DNA from: Desulfobacteraceae bacterium UBA2230
Lineage (GTDB): Bacteria > Desulfobacterota > Desulfobacteria > Desulfobacterales > Desulfosarcinaceae
Length of the DNA: 8,008 bases
Direction: 5' to 3'
NCBI GenBank assembly: GCA_002348005.1
Contig: DDYQ01000145.1
Location: 7,380 to 15,387, forward strand
Part shown: positions 7,098 through 8,008 of the stretch, piece after piece
Layout: every line of letters begins with the position of its first letter
Position numbering within the stretch: position 1 is the first letter of the stretch
The notes under the pieces: model-generated
Database searches by the model: none
The model's input: the letters and a program-made list of their open reading frames with translations, nothing else
Told to the model about the DNA's origin: nothing
Position numbers and translations under genes: made by a program

Positions 7098-8008
7098 TCA
7101 GTTGATCTTGCTGGCGAAGAGGCAGGAAACCCGGTTGCGGCCGGCCTGCTTGGAAAGGTACATGGCCTTGTCGGCGCGTTGCACGAAAATGGCGACATCT
7201 TCCTGTTCGAAATACTCGGTTACGCCGATGCTGATGGTGATCACCACCGGCTGGCTGCGGCCCTCGGGTAAAAACCGCTCGCTCTCCACCACGGAGCGGA
7301 TCCGCTCGGCAACGGTAGCGGCTTCGGCGCCCTCGGTCTCGGGCAGAATAACGGTGAATTCTTCACCGCCGTAACGGTATGCCGAATCCATTTTGCGCAG
7401 GCAGCTTTTGATCACCTGGCCCAGGCCGACCAGAACCTTGTCCCCTTCCAGGTGTCCGAAGTGGTCGTTGTACTCCTTGAATTTGTCGATATCCAGAAGC
7501 AGCAGGCTCAGCGGGTGCTGGTAGCGCGACGTGCGGTCGATTTCGGCTTTGATCTGGTTGTAGAAATAACGCGAGTTGTAGAGCTTGGTCAGGCCGTCGG
7601 TGATCGAGAGCCGCTTGAGTTTTTCAAGCATGTGGACGCGCTCCTGCGTCAGGCGACGCTCCTTGAGCACGCGACGCAGGCGCAGCAGCAGTTCTTCAAA
7701 ACGCACCGGCTTGAAGACAAAGTCGCTGGCGCCCTTGCTGATCGCCTCTTCGTAGGAATAATCGCCGCTGTAGCCGGTCATGACAATCACGTCGACGTCC
7801 CAATTCTTCTTGACGCGATCGGTCAGTTCGAGGCCGTCCATACCGGGCAGCATAATATCGGTGATCACCACATCCACATGCTGCTTGTCCAATTGTTCAA
7901 GCGCCTGTTCGGCGGTGGCGGCACTGAAAGACACGAAGCCCGACATTTCAACGAATTCGCGCATCGAATCACGAATTGCGGCGTCGTCGTCGACGATCAG
8001 GATGCGAG
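7098..8008 (-). CDS. Response regulator diguanylate cyclase, receiver plus GGDEF (right-edge partial)
   Basis: The frame runs off the right edge; 302 residues are visible, numbered here from the first complete codon. The receiver domain begins RILIVDDDAAIRDS, giving the acidic Mg-binding pair, with phospho-acceptor D50 (VVITDIMLPGMDG), T77 (VMTGYSG) and K99 (FVFKPV). A coiled linker (about 105-133) leads to the GGDEF domain, which starts near DGLTKLYNSRYF. It has DIDKFKEYND, the active-site GGEEF at 212-216, and the inhibitory I-site R203-x2-D206 five residues before it. It should make cyclic di-GMP from GTP when phosphorylated and be inhibited by its product. An internal ATG at 7964 is not the start, because it would remove the first receiver strand and acidic residues. 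Only the first few residues should be missing. The partner kinase is not in the window. The hairpin at 7046-7078 separates it from the redox operon, so a functional link is not implied. Confidence 0.95.
   Translation of the reverse strand, partial: RILIVDDDAAIRDSMREFVEMSGFVSFSAATAEQALEQLDKQHVDVVITDIMLPGMDGLELTDRVKKNWDVDVIVMTGYSGDYSYEEAISKGASDFVFKPVRFEELLLRLRRVLKERRLTQERVHMLEKLKRLSITDGLTKLYNSRYFYNQIKAEIDRTSRYQHPLSLLLLDIDKFKEYNDHFGHLEGDKVLVGLGQVIKSCLRKMDSAYRYGGEEFTVILPETEGAEAATVAERIRSVVESERFLPEGRSQPVVITISIGVTEYFEQEDVAIFVQRADKAMYLSKQAGRNRVSCLFASKIN

Overview
The window is GC-rich, nearly filled with genes, and looks like chromosome from an anaerobic or respiratory Gram-negative bacterium. A Desulfobacterota (Desulfosarcina-like) origin is my best guess. 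The reasons are the DUF6599 / DUF362 / polyferredoxin / aldo-keto reductase gene set, the Tat signals and the Cys-rich proteins; no marker gene here proves it. I see no tRNA, rRNA, CRISPR array, insertion sequence or obvious sign of transfer, and no gene-free stretch longer than about 230 bases.

Left part (1-1725). A short C-terminal fragment of a rightward gene may enter from the left edge. It meets a leftward gene for a small Cys-rich, YkgJ-like protein (78-668). A divergent intergenic region (669-899) holds candidate promoters for both directions. The rightward pair that follows is tightly linked: a four-helix membrane protein of the phage-holin-4_2 type (PF04020), then a DUF1232 (YkvA-like) plus J-domain fusion that resembles the DjlA class of membrane-bound DnaJ co-chaperones. 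A hairpin in the 32-base gap at 1726-1757 ends this unit against the convergent operon.

Central part (1758-6945, minus strand). Four genes form a compact operon, read from high to low coordinates. They are a membrane-anchored DUF6599 protein, a DUF362 protein with a Tat-like signal (ATGA overlap), a 644-residue NapH/NapG-type membrane polyferredoxin (4-base gap), and a Tat-exported aldo/keto reductase with a C-terminal Cys cluster (31-base gap). Together they look like an envelope redox module. The polyferredoxin would move electrons across the membrane, and two probable periplasmic proteins would use or supply them. The substrate is unknown. This operon is the best candidate in the window for a poorly described system.

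Right part (6946-8008). A 152-base gap holds a candidate promoter for the operon and a hairpin that probably ends the upstream gene. That gene is a response regulator with a receiver and a GGDEF domain, a diguanylate cyclase with an intact I-site, cut by the right edge.
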